Of a stretch of DNA of 60,745 nucleotides, positions 8,471 through 16,401 are shown piece after piece. Origin of the DNA: JBKPCD01 sp046727175 (GTDB lineage: Bacteria; Acidobacteriota; Vicinamibacteria; Vicinamibacterales; 2-12-FULL-66-21). The notes below the pieces were generated by a model, which made no database searches, was not told the DNA's origin, and saw only the letters and a list, made by a program, of their open reading frames with translations. The translations under genes and the position numbers were made by a program. The stretch's first letter is position 1, and each line of letters begins with the position of its first letter. Location: positions 1 through 60,745 of the forward strand of contig JBKPCD010000055.1 of NCBI GenBank assembly GCA_046727175.1. Reading direction: 5' to 3'.

Positions 8471-8475
8471 TTGGT

Positions 8476-9930
8476 ATGTTCAACGACCTGACCGAATTCA
8501 TCGCTACGCTCGACAAAGAGCGTGAGCTCGCGCGGATCACGGAGGCCGTCAGTCCCGACCTCGAGATCTGCGCCGTCACCGACCGCGTGTCGAAGTCGCC
8601 GGGCGGCGGACCCGCGCTGCTGTTCGAACGACCGACGGGCTTCGAGATCCCCGTGGCCATCAATCTATTCGGGTCGCTGAAACGCGTCTGCATGGCGCTC
8701 GGCGTGATCTCGCTCGATGATCTCGCGCACGAGATCGAGGCGCTGGCGACGCCGAAGATCCCCGGCGGGTTGATCGAAGCGATGAAGATGCTGCCCATGG
8801 TCAACCGGCTGCGCGATCTGATGCCGAAGACCGTCGGCAGCGGACCGTGCCAGGAGGTCGTTCGGAAGGACGCGACGTTGGACGAGTTGCCGATCCTGAA
8901 GTGCTGGCCGGAGGACGGCGGTCCCTACATCACGCTACCGCTCGTGTTCACGAAGGACCCGGAAACTGGTGCGCGCAACATCGGGACATACCGGATGCAG
9001 GTCTACGACGGCCGCACGACTGGCATGCACTGGCAGCGTCACAAGGGAGGCGCGCAGCATCATCGCGTCGCCGAACGGTTCGGGAAGCGTCTCCACGTTG
9101 CCGTGGCGCTCGGAGCGGATCCGGCGACGACCTACGCCGCAACAGCGCCGATGCCGGAAGGGGTGGACGAGCTGATGCTCGCCGGGTTTCTTCGGCACAG
9201 ACGCGTCGAGCTCGTGAAGTGCGTGACAGTGGATCTCGAGGTCCCAGCGAACGCCCAAATCATCCTCGAAGGCTACGTGGATCCGGGCGAACGGCGCCGC
9301 GAAGGCCCGTTCGGGGATCACACGGGGTTCTATTCCCACCCTGACGACTACCCCGTGTTCCACCTCACGTGCGTGACGCAGCGGAACCGACCGGTGTACC
9401 TCACCACTATCGTCGGGATTCCGCCGATGGAGGATTACTATCTCGGCAAAGCGAGCGAGCGGATCTTTCTCCCACTCATTCGCAAAACGCTGCCGGAAAT
9501 CGTCGACATGCACTTTCCGGCGGCAGGCATCTTCCATAACCTCGTGGTCGTCTCGATCGACAAGCGTTATCCAGGGCACGCCCGCAAGATCATGAACGCA
9601 TTCTGGGGCCTCGGGCAGCTGATGTTCTCGAAGACGATCATCGTGGTTGACAAGGACGTGAAGGTGCAGAACGAGGCCGAGGTCGCGTGGATCGTCGGCA
9701 CGCACTACGACCCGGAGCGCGACGTCCAGTTCACCCGAGGTCCGGTCGACGATCTCGATGATTCGAGCGACCTGCCGGCATTCGGCGGCAAGATGGGCAT
9801 CGACGCGACCCGCAAGTGGGCGTCGGAGGGCTTCAAACGACCGTGGCCGAAACGGATTACCACGACGGAGCAGGCTGGCCGAAGAGCGGAAGCCATCTGG
9901 GCAAAGATCGGGAAAGGATGGAGCGGCTGA
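8476..9930 (+). CDS. UbiD-family prenylated-FMN decarboxylase, probably for menaquinone synthesis
   Basis: UbiD enzymes remove a ring carboxylate using prenylated FMN supplied by UbiX. The 484-residue length fits the family. Recognisable parts are FERPTGFEIPVAINLFGS near residue 50, the IGTYRMQVYDGRTTGMHWQ cofactor-binding segment, EGPFGDHTGFYS (with the conserved Glu of the active-site triad) and the C-terminal FGGKMGIDATRKW. A ubiX gene lies 5.7 kb downstream among mqnA, mqnC and mqnX. The likely substrate is therefore the prenylated 1,4-dihydroxy-6-naphthoate intermediate (the MqnL role) rather than a ubiquinone precursor. That assignment is contextual. The ATG lies next to the heptad array. 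Confidence 0.9.
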   Translation: MFNDLTEFIATLDKERELARITEAVSPDLEICAVTDRVSKSPGGGPALLFERPTGFEIPVAINLFGSLKRVCMALGVISLDDLAHEIEALATPKIPGGLIEAMKMLPMVNRLRDLMPKTVGSGPCQEVVRKDATLDELPILKCWPEDGGPYITLPLVFTKDPETGARNIGTYRMQVYDGRTTGMHWQRHKGGAQHHRVAERFGKRLHVAVALGADPATTYAATAPMPEGVDELMLAGFLRHRRVELVKCVTVDLEVPANAQIILEGYVDPGERRREGPFGDHTGFYSHPDDYPVFHLTCVTQRNRPVYLTTIVGIPPMEDYYLGKASERIFLPLIRKTLPEIVDMHFPAAGIFHNLVVVSIDKRYPGHARKIMNAFWGLGQLMFSKTIIVVDKDVKVQNEAEVAWIVGTHYDPERDVQFTRGPVDDLDDSSDLPAFGGKMGIDATRKWASEGFKRPWPKRITTTEQAGRRAEAIWAKIGKGWSG

Positions 9931-9982
9931 CGAGTGACCGATCGGGGGGGAAGGGGTTCGTGATTCGGTTCTCGAAAGAGCG

Positions 9983-10885
9983 ATGTCACTAGAAGAGCTG
10001 GCGGCGCGCATCGAGAGAGGCGAGACGCTTTCAGATGTCGATGCGCGGGCAATCCTCGAGACGAACGATCTGATTACGGTCGGCATGATGGCCGACGACG
10101 TTCGCCGCCGCATGCACGGGAGTCGGACGACGTTCGTGCGCGTGTTCGAACTCCACGTCGATGCTCCGCCCGCGTCGCTGCCGCCCCGCGTGTCCGCCGG
10201 TGAAATCCGGATCGTAGGGGAGCCTCGAACGATCGAGGCTGCGCTCGCATCCGTACGTGCGGCTGCCGCTCTTGCGAATGGACTTCCGGTAACCGGGTTT
10301 TCACTCGCAGCGCTGGAGGCGGTCGCTACGGTGACTGACGATCTCCGCGCAATCTGTCTGAGATTACGGGACGCCGGACTCGAAGCGATTGCCGACGTTC
10401 CGCTGGACGTCGTCCGTGATATGGAGGCGAGCGTGGCTGCTGCCCGCAGCGCGGGACTGGCCGTGCAGCGTCTGACCGTCAGCACGCTGACAGAAACCGA
10501 GCGCATTGCGATCGCTCATCGCGCCCGCGATCTGCAGACAGCGCTCGGCGGGTTCAAAGCGTTCGCGCCGCTGCCGACGTCGACCTCAGTCGCTGCCCCG
10601 ACCACGGGCTACGATGATGTGAAGCAGGTCGCGCTGGCGAGAATGCTGCTCACGAACATCGAGTCGATTCAGGTGGACTGGGTGCGGTACGGCCCAAAGC
10701 TCGCACAAGTCGCGCTGACGGTCGGCGCGGACGACATCGACGGTGTGGCGGCGGTAGATCCTGGAATGCTGGGGACTCGACGGAGTCCGCTCGAAGAGAT
10801 TCGCGGCAGCATCCGCGCCGCAGGTCTGGAGGCGGTGGAGCGCGATGGACGATTCGAGTTGCGCCGTGACGCTCGCGCCGGTTGA
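9983..10885 (+). CDS. MqnE-like protein lacking the radical-SAM cysteines (putative pseudoenzyme)
   Basis: The 300-residue product aligns by eye with aminofutalosine synthase MqnE (and MqnC) from end to end. The N-terminal helix pair ILETNDLITVGMMADDVRRR is followed by MHGSRTTFV. Later come LRDAGLEAI, GGFKAFAPL, DDVKQVALARMLLTNI, KLAQVALTVGADDIDG and IRAAGLEAVERDGRF. Where MqnE and MqnC carry the CX3CX2C motif that binds the 4Fe-4S cluster (residues about 55-75), this protein has FELHVDAPPASLPP. Its only cysteine is Cys125. The GGGAE motif is missing too. It cannot bind a radical-SAM cluster. The frame is intact and the flanks are mqn genes, so it is probably expressed. It might be a partner or regulator of MqnA/MqnC, or a repurposed enzyme. 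No intact mqnE is in this window. Confidence 0.75.
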   Translation: MSLEELAARIERGETLSDVDARAILETNDLITVGMMADDVRRRMHGSRTTFVRVFELHVDAPPASLPPRVSAGEIRIVGEPRTIEAALASVRAAAALANGLPVTGFSLAALEAVATVTDDLRAICLRLRDAGLEAIADVPLDVVRDMEASVAAARSAGLAVQRLTVSTLTETERIAIAHRARDLQTALGGFKAFAPLPTSTSVAAPTTGYDDVKQVALARMLLTNIESIQVDWVRYGPKLAQVALTVGADDIDGVAAVDPGMLGTRRSPLEEIRGSIRAAGLEAVERDGRFELRRDARAG

Positions 10886-10887
10886 TG

Positions 10888-11115
10888 GAGAAGACGGAGG
10901 TCGCGGAGAAGAGCGTTCACTGCGGAGGCACGGAGCACACGGAGAACAAAGTTGTGTTCTTGAAATTGCTACAATCGGTCTGTTCGAATTCCGAGACACA
11001 CCAAAAGCCTATAGCCCGAGCCGAACGCGGTTATTCGGTCTTACTTACCAGAAGAACCGCCGTGAACTCCGTGACTCCGCGGTGAAAGGTTTGTCCGTGC
11101 CCTCCGCCTCCTCCG
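10888..11115. repeat. ACGGAG-family inverted repeat, copy 2
   Basis: The left arm (10888-10939) is GGAGAAGACGGAGGTCGCGG and following ACGGAG words. The right arm (about 11060-11115) is its diverged complement (CTCCGTGACTCCGCGGTG, then CCCTCCGCCTCCTCCG). About 120 unrelated bases separate them. It fills the spacer between the MqnE-like gene and mqnA; no other element is seen there. Confidence 0.85.
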
Positions 11116-11137
11116 AGCAGCCGCGGCTAATCACACA

Positions 11138-11935
11138 ATGCCTCCAATCCGCATCGGTGCCGTCGGTTATCTGAACGCGCGTCCGCTCGTGTACGGCCTC
11201 GAGTTGATGCCGGAGCGCTTCTCGGTTCGATTCGACGTTCCGTCCAAATGCGCCGCGCTTCTGCACGGGAATTCGATCGATGTCGGGATGATTCCATCGA
11301 TCGAATATCTGCGCGGTCACGACGTGTACTGCATCGTCCCCGACATCGGGATCGTGTCGGATGGTCCCGTCGCATCGGTGGCGCTCTTTGCGAGCAAGCC
11401 GATCGATGAAATTCGAACGATCGCGGCCGATACGAGCTCGCGGACCTCGACTGTCCTCCTGCGCATCCTCTGCTATGAGGATCTCGCGATCGATCCAACC
11501 TTCGTGCCGATGGTGCCGGATGCCACGTCGATGCTGACGCAGTGCGACGCCGCGCTCCTCATCGGCGATCCGGCGCTGTTCCTGGAGCACAAGTCGGCCG
11601 GACTTCGGAAGATCGATCTGGGTGAGCGATGGACAGCACTGACCGGTCTGCCGTTCGTGTGGGCATTCTGGGCAGGCCGTCCGGGCGTCCTGGCCCCCGC
11701 CGATGTCGGCGCGCTCCTGTCGGCACGCGATGGCGGTGTCAGGTCGTCGGACCGGATTGCGGACGAGTACTGCGGTCCGGGTCGCGCGGAGCTTGGTCAG
11801 GCGTACTTGAGGGAGAATATCCGGTACAGCCTGGGTGCGCGCGAGCAGGCGGGTCTGGCGCGCTATTACGCCTTGGCGAAACAGCACGATCTGATCGACT
11901 CCGCCGATCGCGGGCTGGCGTTCTACAGCCGGTAG
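11138..11935 (+). CDS. mqnA: Chorismate dehydratase MqnA (menaquinone, futalosine pathway)
   Basis: MqnA converts chorismate to 3-[(1-carboxyvinyl)oxy]benzoate, the first step of the futalosine route to menaquinone. The 265-residue product has the periplasmic-binding-protein-like fold typical of the family. It starts IRIGAVGYLNARPLVYGL, continues with DVPSKCAALLHGNSIDVG and SIEYLRGHDVYCIVPDIGI, and has the hinge-region line DAALLIGDPALF followed by LTGLPFVWAFWAGRPG. Length and motif order are normal for MqnA, and MqnD would look different. It lies directly upstream of mqnC and directly downstream of the MqnE-like gene. The start is the ATG right after the ACGGAG repeat. Confidence 0.94.
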   Translation: MPPIRIGAVGYLNARPLVYGLELMPERFSVRFDVPSKCAALLHGNSIDVGMIPSIEYLRGHDVYCIVPDIGIVSDGPVASVALFASKPIDEIRTIAADTSSRTSTVLLRILCYEDLAIDPTFVPMVPDATSMLTQCDAALLIGDPALFLEHKSAGLRKIDLGERWTALTGLPFVWAFWAGRPGVLAPADVGALLSARDGGVRSSDRIADEYCGPGRAELGQAYLRENIRYSLGAREQAGLARYYALAKQHDLIDSADRGLAFYSR

Positions 11936-12039
11936 AAGTGACTTCAAACCTGTGGTGTGCGCCTTCAGGCGGACTCCTGCGCGGGTTGAAGCCGGCGCCG
12001 ACGAGGGTTTGAAACCATTTCTACTGTGTAACCCGAGGG

Positions 12040-12059
12040 ACTGGGGGTCTGACCCCAGT
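12040..12059. other. hairpin upstream of mqnC
   Basis: ACTGGGG pairs with CCCCAGT across the 6-base loop GTCTGA. It ends 15 bases before the mqnC ATG. The whole 11936-12074 spacer is otherwise without a gene and contains further G/C-rich partial palindromes. No T-run follows, so termination is not obvious; a repeat remnant or a translation-modulating structure are both possible. Confidence 0.55.
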
Positions 12060-12074
12060 GACCGGAAGCGAACG

Positions 12075-13289
12075 ATGACGGTGAGCCAACTGGCAGACAA
12101 GGTGGCGCTGGGCGAGCGGCTCGACAGGGTCGAGGCGCTGCACCTCTATCAAGAGGCGTCGACTTCACTGCTCGGTCGGCTCGCGGACGGTGTCCGCGCG
12201 CGCAAGCACCCTGACGGGATCGTGACCTACATCATCGACCGCAACGTCAACTACACCAACGTCTGCGTCGCACGTTGCAATTTCTGCGCATTCTATCGAC
12301 CGGTGGGATCCGACGAAGGCTACGTGCTCGGTTTCGAGGAGATCTTTCGCAAAATCGACGAAACGATCGCTCTCGGCGGCGGTCAGCTGCTGCTGCAAGG
12401 CGGTCACAATCCGGACCTCCCGCTGGAGTGGTACGAGGACCTGTTCCGCGCCGTCAAGCGACGTTACCCGACGTTCCGCCTGCACGCGCTCTCGCCGCCG
12501 GAAGTCGTCCACATCTCGCGGCTTTCTCGCCTTCCGGTCCCGCAGGTTATTGAGCGTCTGATCGACGCAGGGTTGGACAGCATTCCCGGTGGCGGCGCGG
12601 AGATCCTGGTCGATCGCGTACGGAAGCTGCTGAACTGCTACGGCAAGGCAACATCTGATGAGTGGCTCGACGTGATGCGTCACGCCCATCGAGCCGGCCT
12701 TCGCACGACGGCGACGATGATGTACGGGACGGTCGAGACGGACGAAGAACGCCTGGAGCATCTGTTTCGTCTGCGGGAGGTGCAGGACGAAACGGGAGGC
12801 TTCACTGCGTTCATCACGTGGAGCTATCAGCCCGAGCACACCGAGCTCGGCGGCGGCGAGGCGACGGGCATCGACTACCTGCGAACGCTTGCGATCGCTC
12901 GCATCGTGCTCGACAACTTCGACAACCTTCAGGCGTCATGGGTCACACAGGGCGGGAAGGTGGGTCAGTTGAGCCTCGCTTTCGGCGCAAACGACATGGG
13001 CAGCGTCATGATCGAGGAAAACGTCGTTCGTGCCGCTGGCGCAAGCTACTGCATGGACGAGATCGAAATCGTTCGGAACATCGAGAACGCCGGCTTTGTT
13101 CCCAAGCGCCGCAACATGCATTACGAGATTCTCGGTGATCCGATCTTTCGTGAGCGCGCCGTGCCGCGCATGCTGGAGCTCGCGGTCGCACGCGCTGATG
13201 GCGACACGAGCCGCCCGCCGGAGATCAATCGCTACGCTGCCCGCAGCGCGGTGGAGAAGGCCAGGCGCAGCCAACGCGACAGCCAATGA
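12075..13289 (+). CDS. mqnC: Dehypoxanthine futalosine cyclase MqnC (radical SAM)
   Basis: MqnC uses a 5'-deoxyadenosyl radical to cyclise dehypoxanthine futalosine into cyclic DHFL. The 404-residue product starts at the ATG at 12075; an upstream in-frame GTG would add 41 unsupported residues. The cluster motif is intact: VNYTNVCVARCNFCAFY with Cys64, Cys68 and Cys71 (CX3CX2C). The SAM-binding GGGQLLLQGG and the MqnC-typical SIPGGGAEILVDRVR near residue 180 follow. The C-terminal domain carries QASWVTQGGKVGQLSLAFGANDMG. The contrast with the cysteine-less paralogue just upstream is striking. A small hairpin lies 15 bases before the start. Confidence 0.95.
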   Translation: MTVSQLADKVALGERLDRVEALHLYQEASTSLLGRLADGVRARKHPDGIVTYIIDRNVNYTNVCVARCNFCAFYRPVGSDEGYVLGFEEIFRKIDETIALGGGQLLLQGGHNPDLPLEWYEDLFRAVKRRYPTFRLHALSPPEVVHISRLSRLPVPQVIERLIDAGLDSIPGGGAEILVDRVRKLLNCYGKATSDEWLDVMRHAHRAGLRTTATMMYGTVETDEERLEHLFRLREVQDETGGFTAFITWSYQPEHTELGGGEATGIDYLRTLAIARIVLDNFDNLQASWVTQGGKVGQLSLAFGANDMGSVMIEENVVRAAGASYCMDEIEIVRNIENAGFVPKRRNMHYEILGDPIFRERAVPRMLELAVARADGDTSRPPEINRYAARSAVEKARRSQRDSQ

Positions 13290-13291
13290 CG

Positions 13292-13432
13292 GGCACAGAG
13301 GAGACGGAGCGCACGGAGGATCTCATTACCGCGGAGTCACAAACTTTACGGAGCCATTTTTGGTATTTCTCAGCGAACGACGCGGCTCAGCGGTAAATGC
13401 TTTGTCCGCACGCTCCGTCTCCTCCGATCGAC
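13292..13432. repeat. ACGGAG-family inverted repeat, copy 3
   Basis: The left arm (13296-13355) is AGAGGAGACGGAGCGCACGG, then TACCGCGGAGTCAC. The right arm (13375-13429) is its complement, with CAGCGGTAA and CGCACGCTCCGTCTCCTCCG. The arms are roughly 55 bases with mismatches, enough for a strong cruciform or RNA hairpin. It fills the mqnC/mqnX spacer. Confidence 0.88.
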
Positions 13433-13448
13433 TTGGACTGCATCGCCG

Positions 13449-14672
13449 ATGACGCTCATCCACCGCGGCGCCTGGCTCCTACCCATCAGCCATCCGCCGA
13501 TCGCCGATGGTTGGGTAGCCGTTGACGACGGTTTCATCGTGGCGGTTGGCGGCCCCCATAATCCGCTGCCTGCCGGGGCCGAGGAGAACCATTCGCCTGA
13601 CGCTCGATCAGCGGTCGGAGGTGCTGTCGCCATTCTGCCGGGGCTCGTCAACGCCCACGTGCATCTCGAGCTGTCCTGGATGCGCAGTCAGGTTCCTCCG
13701 GATCAGTCGATGGCATCATGGGCCGGCAAGCTGCTCGCGCTGCGGCGCGGGGCTGGTGGGGACTCGCTGCCGCCGATCGTCGATGCCGTCCGAGAGACGC
13801 GAGCGAGTGGCACGGCGCTCGTTGGTGACGTGACGAATTCGCTCGCGTCGTACGAGGCGCTGGCGCAGAGCGAGCTCTCTGCGGCGGTGTTTCGCGAAGT
13901 CATCGGGTTCGCGATCGATGACGCCGGCGGTGTGATACGCGAAGTCCAGGCGCAATTGAGCCAGCTTACGGCAATCGGCCGGCTGCGACCGTCAATCGTT
14001 CCACATGCGCCGTATTCCGTCTCACCCGAGCTCTTCGTCGCAATTGCCGCGGCGGGTGACAGACCAATCAGCGTGCACGTCGGAGAGTCGGCAGAGGAGA
14101 TTGAGTTCCTTCGAACGGGCGACGGACCCTGGCGTTCTCTGCTCGAGGAGCTGGGAGCGTGGCGTGCGAGCTGGAGTCCACCTTCGTGCGGGCCGGTCGA
14201 ATACCTCGATCGTTGCGGTCTCGTGAATTCGCGCCTTCTCGCCGTGCACGGCGTGCAGCTGACCGGCACGGAGCTCGCGCGACTCCGTTCGGCGCGAGCG
14301 ACCGTCGTCACGTGTCCGCGAAGCAACCAATGGACTGGGGCGGGTGCACCGCCCATCGATCGGTTCTACCATTCGGGCGTCCGGGTCGCGATCGGCACCG
14401 ACAGTCTTGCGAGCGTCGAGGACCTCAACATGTTCAACGAGCTCGCGGAAGTTCGTCGCCTGGCGCCGCTGGTTTCCGCCAATCGCATCCTCGCGAGCGC
14501 GACGCTCTCAGGCGCGGAGGCGCTCGGATTCGCCAACGAGCTCGGAACGATCGAGCCGGGGAAGCGTGCCGAGCTGATCGCGGTGCGCGTTCCCGCGAAT
14601 GTGCCCGATGTGGAAGAATACCTCGTCGGCGGCATCGAGCCGACCGAGATCCGATGGCTGGATCGCGATTGA
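13449..14672 (+). CDS. mqnX: Aminodeoxyfutalosine deaminase MqnX (amidohydrolase)
   Basis: This is a 407-residue amidohydrolase of the TRZ/ATZ branch. Metal and catalytic residues are visible in order: VNAHVHLELS (HxH, about residues 70-74), SVHVGESAEE (His about 208), AVHGVQLTG and IGTDSLASVEDLNMF (Asp about 318). In the mqn cluster such an enzyme deaminates 6-amino-6-deoxyfutalosine to futalosine, which MqnB then hydrolyses. The family also contains S-adenosylhomocysteine, methylthioadenosine and guanine deaminases, so the substrate is assigned from context. The frame starts at the ATG right after the ACGGAG repeat. Confidence 0.85.
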   Translation: MTLIHRGAWLLPISHPPIADGWVAVDDGFIVAVGGPHNPLPAGAEENHSPDARSAVGGAVAILPGLVNAHVHLELSWMRSQVPPDQSMASWAGKLLALRRGAGGDSLPPIVDAVRETRASGTALVGDVTNSLASYEALAQSELSAAVFREVIGFAIDDAGGVIREVQAQLSQLTAIGRLRPSIVPHAPYSVSPELFVAIAAAGDRPISVHVGESAEEIEFLRTGDGPWRSLLEELGAWRASWSPPSCGPVEYLDRCGLVNSRLLAVHGVQLTGTELARLRSARATVVTCPRSNQWTGAGAPPIDRFYHSGVRVAIGTDSLASVEDLNMFNELAEVRRLAPLVSANRILASATLSGAEALGFANELGTIEPGKRAELIAVRVPANVPDVEEYLVGGIEPTEIRWLDRD

Positions 14673-14685
14673 ACCTTTTCAGTGG

Positions 14686-14707
14686 GCGCGGGGCTCCACC
14701 CCCGCGC
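14686..14707. other. GC-rich hairpin between mqnX and ubiA-like gene
   Basis: GCGCGGGG pairs perfectly with CCCCGCGC across a 5-base loop (CTCCA). It is followed by further G/C-rich quasi-repeats up to the next ATG. The spacer is 84 bases and holds no gene. A related structure is at 35990-36014 (GGCGGGGTC with GACTCCGCC). Confidence 0.6.
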
Positions 14708-14756
14708 GCTCTCGCTCGCCGGCTTCGCGGCTCGCTCGGGCTGCAGGCGCTGAACC

Positions 14757-15623
14757 ATGAACCGCTTGTGGACGTACGGCTCCTTCGTTCGTTTCAGCCA
14801 CTCCGTCTTCGCGCTGCCGTTCGCGCTGACGGGTGCGTTGCTGGCGCTGCACAGGACGCCCGGGTGGACGCTCACGACTGCCGCCCTTCGCATCGCGTGG
14901 ATCGTCGTCGCGATGGTCGCTGCACGCAGCGCGGCCATGGGGTTCAACCGCCTCGCCGACGCGTCGTACGACGCATTGAATCCGCGAACGGCCGCGCGCG
15001 AGCTGCCGCGAGGCCTGATGACGCGAACGGAGGCGATCGTGTTCGTAGCTGTCGCATCCATCGTATTCGTCTACGCCGCGTGGATGCTGGGGCCGGTCTG
15101 CTTCGCTCTCTCGCCTGTCGCCCTGTCGATCGTGTTCTGGTACTCGCTGGCGAAGCGCGTCACCAGCTACACGCAGGTGTTCCTGGGTCTCGCGATGGCG
15201 GTCGCGCCCGTCGGCGGCTGGCTGGCGGCGGGCGGTCGCGGCGGCTGGGAGCCATGGCTGCTTGGGCTCGCGATCGGCACCTGGGTCGGTGGGTTCGACG
15301 TGTTGTACGCGTGCCAGGACGTCGATTTCGATCGCGCACACGGGCTACGGTCGATTCCGGTCCGGTTCGGCATCGAGCGCGCGCTCGTGATTTCACGTGT
15401 GATGCACGTCATGACGATTGCGGGCCTCATGGCCCTGACAGGGGCAGCGGATCTGGGATGGATTTACGTGGCGGGTGTCACCGCAGTGGCCGCGCTCCTC
15501 GTCTACGAGCAATCGCTCGTCAGCGCGCGCGATCTGTCTCAGGTCAAGCGCGCGTTCGATCTCAACGGGTACGTCGGCATCCTCTACCTCGTGACCACGG
15601 CCCTGGCAATCTATGTCGGATGA
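14757..15623 (+). CDS. UbiA-family prenyltransferase (menaquinone, MqnP role)
   Basis: This is a 288-residue integral membrane prenyltransferase. It has the two aspartate motifs that bind the prenyl diphosphate through magnesium: NRLADASYDALNPRTA near residue 63 and YACQDVDFDRAHGLRS near residue 182. Eight or nine hydrophobic helices are visible, for example VFVAVASIVFVYAAWML. In the futalosine pathway this enzyme attaches the isoprenoid tail to 1,4-dihydroxy-6-naphthoate. Ubiquinone synthesis is not suggested by anything else in the window. It overlaps ubiX by 11 bases, so prenylation and prFMN supply are translationally coupled. Confidence 0.9.
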   Translation: MNRLWTYGSFVRFSHSVFALPFALTGALLALHRTPGWTLTTAALRIAWIVVAMVAARSAAMGFNRLADASYDALNPRTAARELPRGLMTRTEAIVFVAVASIVFVYAAWMLGPVCFALSPVALSIVFWYSLAKRVTSYTQVFLGLAMAVAPVGGWLAAGGRGGWEPWLLGLAIGTWVGGFDVLYACQDVDFDRAHGLRSIPVRFGIERALVISRVMHVMTIAGLMALTGAADLGWIYVAGVTAVAALLVYEQSLVSARDLSQVKRAFDLNGYVGILYLVTTALAIYVG

Positions 15624-16242
15624 GACACCACCCGGGCGGCGGTCGATTGCCGTGGCGATCACCGGCGCGAGCGGGGCCCTGTACGCCGCGCGGACGATGG
15701 CGGCGCTGCTCGAGCGCGGCTGCCATCTCGAATTGATCGTTTCGGAGTACGGCCGTCGATTGCTCCGCGACGAGCTCGGTGACGACGCGGCCGTCGACAA
15801 GCTGCGAGAATACCTTGCGGCAACGTACGGCGACGCCGTCCGCACAGGTACGTACACGCTTCACCGGAACAAGGATCTCGGCGCGAAGCTCGCAAGCGGC
15901 AGCCAGGATTGCGAGGCGATGGTCGTGGTGCCGTGCTCGATGAAGACGCTCGCAGGCATCGCCCACGGCCTCTCTCGCAACCTCGTCGAGCGTGCCGCCG
16001 ACGTCATGCTGAAGGAACATCGCACGCTCATCATCGTCCCGCGCGAGACGCCAATGAGTCTGCCGCAGCTGCGCAACATGGTGCTCTGTGCGGAAGCCGG
16101 CGCGATGGTCATGCCTGCCATGCCCGCCTTCTACCAGATGCCGAACACGCTCGACGATCTCGCGGACTTCATGGCCGGCAAGATCCTCTCAGCTCTCGGG
16201 TTTCGACATCAGCTCTATCCCTCATGGGAGGGGCGGTGTTGA
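15613..16242 (+). CDS. ubiX: Flavin prenyltransferase UbiX
   Basis: UbiX joins a dimethylallyl group to FMN, making the prenylated FMN used by UbiD decarboxylases such as the one at 8476. The 209-residue protein has the family start AVAITGASGALYAARTM, the central VVPCSMKTLAGIAHGLS and the ending IIVPRETPMSLPQLRNM with FYQMPNTLDDLADFMAGK. The Ser of TGASG and the PRET arginine-glutamate are active-site residues of the family. The ATG overlaps the end of the ubiA-like gene. An ACGGAG repeat follows the stop. Confidence 0.95.
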   Translation: MSDETPPGRRSIAVAITGASGALYAARTMAALLERGCHLELIVSEYGRRLLRDELGDDAAVDKLREYLAATYGDAVRTGTYTLHRNKDLGAKLASGSQDCEAMVVVPCSMKTLAGIAHGLSRNLVERAADVMLKEHRTLIIVPRETPMSLPQLRNMVLCAEAGAMVMPAMPAFYQMPNTLDDLADFMAGKILSALGFRHQLYPSWEGRC

Positions 16243-16257
16243 CTTGAGGCACCTGAT

Positions 16258-16395
16258 ATCGGAGAAGACGGAGCACACGGAAAAATCTCCACCGCGGAGT
16301 CACGAAGCTCACGGAGTAAGGAAATAGTTTCTTGACCTCCGTGAAGCCCGTGCCTCTGTGGTGAACGCTTTTTCCGCGCTATCCGTCTCCTCAGA
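16258..16395. repeat. ACGGAG-family inverted repeat, copy 4
   Basis: The left arm (16260-16320) is GGAGAAGACGGAGCACACGG, then CACCGCGGAGTCACGAAG and CTCACGGAG. The right arm (16336-16393) is its complement (CCTCCGTGAAGCCCGTG, CTCTGTGGTGAACGC, ATCCGTCTCCTC). This is the most regular copy, with about 60-base arms around a short loop. It fills the ubiX/ubiE spacer. Confidence 0.9.
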
Positions 16396-16401
16396 CGTCC
16401 G

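Noticed and set aside
8935..10506. 523-codon minus-strand ORF opposite the ubiD-like and MqnE-like genes
   Set aside because: Shadow frame; the plus-strand proteins have full family motifs. No start signal lies upstream of it.
14159..15736. 525-codon plus-strand ORF across mqnX and the ubiA-like gene
   Set aside because: It is out of frame with both conserved proteins and consists of Arg-rich shadow sequence.
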